From: Desulfobulbaceae bacterium
GTDB lineage: Bacteria > Desulfobacterota > Desulfobulbia > Desulfobulbales > Desulfobulbaceae
Reading direction: 5' to 3'
NCBI GenBank assembly: GCA_026990725.1
Contig: JALXCX010000481.1
Coordinates: 1 to 9,597, forward strand
DNA length: 9,597 nucleotides
In this document: piece after piece, positions 6,197-9,597 of the stretch
Layout: each line of letters starts with the position of its first letter
Position numbering within the stretch: position 1 is the stretch's first letter
Made by a program: the position numbers and the translations under genes
The notes under the pieces: generated by a model
Database searches by the model: none
The model's input: the letters and a program-made list of their open reading frames with translations, nothing else
What the model was told of the DNA's origin: nothing

Positions 6197-7657
6197 ATGA
6201 TCAGTGGACGACAGACATTAGCTTCTTTTGACTCTTCATTGGATGAGTTGCGCAGCAGGATTGAATCAACTGCCCAACTGGTCGAGGAAAGAAATAACAA
6301 GTTGCTGGCTCTGCAGCAAGAAGAGCTCCCGCTGTACCGGGAACTCGGCCGCATGAGGGTGGAGCATCTGGCCGGTGCCAAACCTGTTATTGCAGATGAC
6401 GCTGAAAGAAATGTTGAACAATTGCTTGAGCAGCGGCAGGTTGAACTTCAAAAAATTCATAGAGATATTTCCACCCTGGGGTTACAGCGACATGAGCTTG
6501 AAGCCAGGCGGAAGGAGCAGGCGGTTACGGTCGATTCGGCTGCTGAAATTGTGGATGCAGCAGAAAAGAAAACACAGGATCGGCTGGATAAGGACCCCGG
6601 ATATCAGCAACAGCTACAGATAACAAAAGAGCTGGAGCGGACGCTTAAACACGCTCAGGAGAAGGCCTTGCAGCGTGAAGAAGAACTGGAGAGTAAAGGG
6701 AAATCCTATCGGGAGGATCCCTTGTTCATGTATCTCTGGAACCGAAAGTACGCAACAGTTGAATACGAAGCCAACGGTTTAACCCGGTGGCTTGACGGTC
6801 GGGTGGCTCGTTTAATTCGCTATTCTCTGGCCAGGGTTAATTATAGTAAACTTCAGGAAATACCTTTGCGCCTGCGTGAGCATGCCAAACAGGTGGAAGA
6901 AAAGGCCAAGAAAGCCTTTGAGGAGCTGAAAGATCTTGATACCCGGGCAAGGGAAGAAGATGGTATTCCTGCGCTGGAAGGGACTCTTAAAAAGAAAGAA
7001 GATGAACTTGCTGCACTTGACGAACAAATTGAACAGACAGTAAATGATCAGCAGAAGCTTGAGCAGGTGCAGGTTGATTTTTCTACAGGTCAGGATCGCT
7101 ATTTTCAACAGGCTGTTGACTATCTGACAACCGAGTTGCGTCAGGATGATTTGCAGGCGTTGCGCCATCAGGCCTACAGTACTCCTTTTCCCGAAGACGA
7201 TATGATTGTCAGTCAGCTTTTTGACCTTGAAGCTCAACAGAGGGAGCTTGAAGCGGGAATACAGGAGCTAAAAAATGAAAACCGGCGGTACCAGGAACGT
7301 CTGCGGGAACTGGAAACGCTTCGGGTTCAGTTTAAGCGGCAGCGCTACGATAGTGCAGGAACCGGATTCTCTGATCCCGCCCTTATTGGTACTGTGCTTG
7401 GGAATTTGATTAACGGTGCCATGACCAGTGAGGCATTCTGGCGGATTCTCGAACAGCAGCGCCGTTATCAGCAGCGTGAGGCGGATCCGGGTTTTGGTTC
7501 CGGCGGTTTTGGCCGTGGAACAATCTGGGGGAGCGGCATGGGGTTTCCCAGGGGCGGGGGCGGCATTTTTGGTGGTGGAGGGTTTTCCTTTCCTGGTAGT
7601 GGTGGAGGTCATGTGGGTGGGAGCAGTGGCGGCTTTAGAACAGGTGGGGGCTTTTGA
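6197..7657 (+). CDS. Long coiled-coil protein with glycine-rich C-terminal tail
   Basis: This 486-residue protein has no signal peptide or membrane helix. Residues about 5-165 form a Glu/Gln/Lys/Arg-rich coiled coil. A more globular stretch follows at about 174-215, starting with DPLFMYLWNRKYATVEYEANG (F177 onward) and continuing into RLIRYSLARVNYS. Coiled coil resumes at about 225-400 (KKKEDELAALDEQIEQ, EAQQRELEAGIQELKNENRR), then a short segment SDPALIGTVLGNLINGAM. Residues 432-486 are roughly half glycine with interspersed Phe and Ser, ending FRTGGGF. Tails like this end many YgcG/TPM-domain proteins, the usual neighbours of LemA, but no TPM domain is seen here. A GGGG purine run lies 5 bases before the ATG, and the DUF6384-like gene ends 16 bases upstream, so translation may be coupled. 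Automatic labels such as 'DNA repair protein' or 'SMC-like' would rest only on the coiled coil, since no ATPase motif is visible. Function unknown. Confidence 0.87.
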   Translation: MISGRQTLASFDSSLDELRSRIESTAQLVEERNNKLLALQQEELPLYRELGRMRVEHLAGAKPVIADDAERNVEQLLEQRQVELQKIHRDISTLGLQRHELEARRKEQAVTVDSAAEIVDAAEKKTQDRLDKDPGYQQQLQITKELERTLKHAQEKALQREEELESKGKSYREDPLFMYLWNRKYATVEYEANGLTRWLDGRVARLIRYSLARVNYSKLQEIPLRLREHAKQVEEKAKKAFEELKDLDTRAREEDGIPALEGTLKKKEDELAALDEQIEQTVNDQQKLEQVQVDFSTGQDRYFQQAVDYLTTELRQDDLQALRHQAYSTPFPEDDMIVSQLFDLEAQQRELEAGIQELKNENRRYQERLRELETLRVQFKRQRYDSAGTGFSDPALIGTVLGNLINGAMTSEAFWRILEQQRRYQQREADPGFGSGGFGRGTIWGSGMGFPRGGGGIFGGGGFSFPGSGGGHVGGSSGGFRTGGGF

Positions 7658-7763
7658 TATTTTTCTTTCTGCATGTTGTTGTTTTTTATAAATATTTGTA
7701 GGTTGGTAAGATGGATGAATGGGGTGGAGATAAAAATTTTTCTGCTTCGATACAGTTGTTTTA

Positions 7764-7786
7764 GGGGGGTATTTTGCCCCAAATAC
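7764..7786 (+). promoter_or_regulatory. Two overlapping hairpins in the leader of the HU gene
   Basis: GTATTT (7769-7774) pairs perfectly with AAATAC (7781-7786) around the loop TGCCCC. Alternatively, GGGG (7766-7769) pairs with CCCC (7777-7780), which sits in that loop. The two foldings exclude each other. They end 8 bases before the AAGGAG of the HU gene (7795-7800). There is no T-run directly after, so a terminator is unlikely. A leader switch or RNA stability element is possible. Confidence 0.3.
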
Positions 7787-7794
7787 GATTTAAA

Positions 7795-7800
7795 AAGGAG
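7795..7800 (+). promoter_or_regulatory. Ribosome binding site that fixes the HU start
   Basis: AAGGAG lies 9 bases before the ATG at 7810. An in-frame TTG at 7774 would add 12 residues before the typical HU N-terminus MNKTELI. Confidence 0.75.
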
Positions 7801-7809
7801 AGTATACCG

Positions 7810-8085
7810 ATGAATAAGACAGAGTTGATCAATACTATTGCCGAGTCCGCAGATTTAAGTAAAGCTGATGCAGGAAAGGCCTTACAGGGGTTTATGCAGG
7901 CTGTAACAGAGGCCCTTTCCGAGGGGGATAAAGTCTCTTTGATTGGTTTTGGAACTTTTTCCATAACCCAGAGGTCAGCACGTAGTTGTCGCAACCCGCA
8001 GACCGGTAAAAAAATGAATATAGCTGCAAAAAAAGTTGCTAAATTCAAACCGGGCAAACAACTGGCCGATTCTGTAAACAGTTAA
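7810..8085 (+). CDS. hup: HU family DNA-binding protein
   Basis: This 91-residue histone-like protein has the family's normal length. It acts as a dimer that bends DNA without strong sequence preference. The N-terminal helical dimerisation part is MNKTELINTIAESADLSKADAGKAL. The saddle signature follows at about 42-55 (VSLIGFGTFSITQR). The DNA-binding arm contains RNPQTG, with the intercalating P63, and IAAKKVAKFKPGKQL, which resembles the beta-type enterobacterial HU. C60 stands where Gly is usual just before RNPQTG, an uncommon choice. The gene follows the coiled-coil gene by 152 bases and precedes lemA by only 10. It probably shares a transcript with lemA, possibly from its own promoter in the T-rich leader (I found no convincing -35/-10 pair). 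A HU gene inside this membrane-protein set is unexpected. It could be an ordinary housekeeping copy or a dedicated one. Confidence 0.95.
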   Translation: MNKTELINTIAESADLSKADAGKALQGFMQAVTEALSEGDKVSLIGFGTFSITQRSARSCRNPQTGKKMNIAAKKVAKFKPGKQLADSVNS

Positions 8086-8095
8086 TGCCAGCGTT

Positions 8096-8677
8096 ATGAA
8101 ACCTGAGGTCATCATTCCCTCATTGTTTGTCCTGTTTGTTTTTTCGTCCTGGATTATCGGGACCTATAACAAGTTTATTAAATACAGGAACAGAATTGAG
8201 GAAGCATTAAACGGCATTGACGTTGCCTTGAAACGGCGTGCCAACCTGATTCCGAATCTTGTTCGGGTCATCAAAGGGTATGCCTCCCATGAAGGAAAAA
8301 TCTTTCAGGAAAAAACCCGGCAGCTCGGCAGGCTGTCTGAACCCTCACGTCTTGAGGAAGAGCAAGAGATTGCTCGGGACATTGGTGGGTTGCTTGCTGT
8401 CGCCGAGGCTTATCCGGACTTGAAGGCCAGCGGTAATTTTCTGGATTTGCAGAAGACGCTTGATGAGATAGAAGAAGATATTCAACGGGCCAGAAACCGT
8501 TATAATAACTATATCTCACGATTTAATACTATGGTGGAATCTTTCCCTGCATCTGTGATAGCAGGTAAGTTTAATTTCGTACGGCAGGAATATCTTGCCC
8601 TGGAGCTGGCCACTCAGCGAGAAATGCCTGATGTCTCGTTTGAACCGGAAGTTAAAAGGCAGAATACGAAGTCTTGA
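8096..8677 (+). CDS. lemA: LemA family membrane protein
   Basis: This 193-residue protein has one N-terminal membrane helix at about 5-23 (VIIPSLFVLFVFSSWIIGT) followed by a helical-bundle domain. The LemA signature is very clear: YNKFIKYRNRIEEALNGI, then DVALKRRANLIPNLV (42-56) and IKGYASHE (59-66). The C-terminal part has FNTMVESFPASVIAGKFNF, the usual FP-x-x-x-x-A-x-x-F ending. LemA proteins are tethered with the helical domain generally placed outside the inner membrane. Their function is not settled; they often occur beside TPM-domain proteins or HtpX-type proteases. The start lies 10 bases after the HU stop with no good ribosome site, so translation probably depends on coupling to HU. 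No defect is seen. The domain call is firm and the role is inference. Confidence 0.95.
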   Translation: MKPEVIIPSLFVLFVFSSWIIGTYNKFIKYRNRIEEALNGIDVALKRRANLIPNLVRVIKGYASHEGKIFQEKTRQLGRLSEPSRLEEEQEIARDIGGLLAVAEAYPDLKASGNFLDLQKTLDEIEEDIQRARNRYNNYISRFNTMVESFPASVIAGKFNFVRQEYLALELATQREMPDVSFEPEVKRQNTKS

Positions 8678-8770
8678 TGTTTTTTATTACGTGATTTTTT
8701 ATAGGGCTTGCAATATGTGTTATGTTTTTTGAGACATAGACTGTTGATCCCAACAATTCAGGAGGTAATG
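8678..8770 (+). other. 93-base gap between lemA and the DUF533 gene
   Basis: This stretch is AT-rich and ends in a strong AGGAGGT (8760-8766). It holds TTACGTGAT at 8687-8695, preceded by a T-run, which also occurs upstream of the first gene of the block (3861-3869). No G/C-rich hairpin plus T-run marks a terminator, and no good promoter pair stands out. Read-through from lemA is therefore plausible. Confidence 0.4.
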
Positions 8771-9577
8771 ATGGCTGGTTTTATGGACATTCTAGGAACA
8801 ATAGTGCAGCAGGGTATGTCACAATCGGGTGGCTCACGGATTTCCAATGCTTTTGGCGCAGGACAGAGTGGCAGCGGTTCCCTCACCGATATTATTGGTA
8901 GTCTCGGTAAAATGGTCGGAGGAATGCAGTCTGGCCAGTCTTCTCAGATGGGAGGCGGAAGTGGTCTTGGCAGCCTGGGTGGGGTGATTGGTAATGTGCT
9001 TGGCAGCATGGGTGGCAATAAGAATGCAGCGCTGGGCGGCCTTGGTGCTTTGGCGGGTGCTGTGCTTGGCGGCGGTGGGCGTTCTGCCCGTGGGGCAGTT
9101 GGTGGTGGCGGCCTTGCCATGCTGGCTTCACTTGCTTTTTCAGCACTTAAGAAAATTGGTCAGGCTCCCAGTAATCCGCCCAGAGCCCTGTTTGAACCGG
9201 AAACAGATGATGACGTGGCAGCGTTGGAGCAGGATGCCGAGGTCATCGTTAAGGCTATGATTAATGCAGCAAAAGCTGATGGTAAAATTGATCAGGAGGA
9301 AATTGAGAGAATTGTCGGTAAGCTCGAAGAGGGCGGGCTGACAGAGGAAGAGAAAGCTTTTTTCATGGAGGAGGCCAATAAACCGCTTGATATTGACGCT
9401 GTTGTTGCCTCTGCCGGTGGAAAGGCGGATATGGCAGCCCAGATTTATGCTGCGTCTCTTCTGGCCATTGAAGTGGATACCCCGGCAGAGGAACAGTACA
9501 TGTCAGAGCTGGTATCGCGACTTGGCCTGCACCCTGATGTCGCAGCACATATTCAACAGGCGCTTGGCGTCGCATAA
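8771..9577 (+). CDS. DUF533 / TerB-like (YebE-type) protein
   Basis: This is a 268-residue protein. Its N-terminal part (about 15-110) is very rich in Gly and Ser, including Gly-zipper-like runs (LGALAGAVLGGGG). A hydrophobic helix follows at about 112-130 (LAMLASLAFSALKKIG), a likely membrane contact. Residues about 150-265 form the DUF533 domain, related to the tellurite-resistance TerB fold. The hallmark acidic loop is ADGKIDQEE (169-177), which could bind a metal ion, followed by AAQIYAASLLAIEVDTPAEEQYM typical of YebE. I chose the ATG at 8771 because AGGAGGT (8760-8766) is better spaced for it than for the ATG at 8768; a much earlier ATG (8708) would put that site inside the gene. In E. 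coli, YebE is an envelope-stress-regulated protein of unknown role. It is the last complete gene in the window; the following 20 bases show nothing decisive. Confidence 0.93.
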   Translation: MAGFMDILGTIVQQGMSQSGGSRISNAFGAGQSGSGSLTDIIGSLGKMVGGMQSGQSSQMGGGSGLGSLGGVIGNVLGSMGGNKNAALGGLGALAGAVLGGGGRSARGAVGGGGLAMLASLAFSALKKIGQAPSNPPRALFEPETDDDVAALEQDAEVIVKAMINAAKADGKIDQEEIERIVGKLEEGGLTEEEKAFFMEEANKPLDIDAVVASAGGKADMAAQIYAASLLAIEVDTPAEEQYMSELVSRLGLHPDVAAHIQQALGVA

Positions 9578-9597
9578 TTTGTAGTTTTTTAAGCCAG

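Noticed and set aside
6812..7237. Minus-strand open frame of 141 codons opposite the coiled-coil gene
   Set aside because: It is the mirror of a Glu/Lys/Gln-rich coiled coil, which gives Phe/Leu/Ile-rich false proteins on the other strand. It has no ribosome site and the plus-strand gene is clear.
7492..7654. GGT/GGC-rich DNA repeats resembling a tandem repeat array
   Set aside because: The pattern follows from glycine codons of the protein tail; no fixed repeat unit is present.
1..9597. CRISPR array, tRNA genes, insertion sequences, attachment sites or replication origin
   Set aside because: I saw no regularly spaced repeats, cloverleaf sequence, transposase or integrase reading, or clustered DnaA-box-like sites.

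Overview
The window looks like the chromosome of a Gram-negative proteobacterium of roughly balanced base composition. The lineage is probably Desulfobacterota or a relative, but that is inference from gene style and neighbourhood; nothing in the window fixes it. The support comes from strong GGAGG-type ribosome binding sites, short intergenic gaps, a LemA/DUF533 (YebE-like) envelope gene set and an HU protein close to the enterobacterial beta type. All confident genes lie on the plus strand. I found no tRNA, rRNA, CRISPR array, insertion sequence or integrase.

Block A (34-3422) is a small metabolic and transport block. It holds a zinc-dependent medium-chain dehydrogenase (34-1065), an LsrF-like class I aldolase/thiolase (1095-1901), an AraC-family regulator with an N-terminal cupin (1962-2768) and a LysE/RhtB exporter (2814-3422). 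The first two are spaced like an operon and probably oxidise and cleave the same sugar-like or polyol-like substrate. The last two look like a regulator and exporter pair. The actual substrates cannot be read from the sequence.

The 588-base gap (3423-4010) has no confident gene. On the minus strand it holds a possible small membrane-protein gene with a good ribosome binding site and an apparent frameshift (3815 down to 3617). It also has an A/T-rich hairpin downstream of that gene and an AT-rich promoter region for Block B.

Block B (4011-9577) is the most interesting part. Six consecutive genes encode: a soluble, helix-rich protein (392 aa); a DUF6384-like protein with one membrane segment (307 aa); a long coiled-coil protein ending in a glycine-rich tail (486 aa); HU (91 aa); LemA (193 aa); and a TerB/YebE-like DUF533 protein (268 aa). 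I infer a membrane-associated module. LemA is often encoded beside TPM-domain (YgcG-like) proteins that also end in glycine-rich tails. Here a coiled-coil protein with such a tail takes that place, and a nucleoid protein gene sits inside the set. The function of the module is unknown. Envelope maintenance, stress or toxic-ion response, or defence are all possible, and none is demonstrated here.
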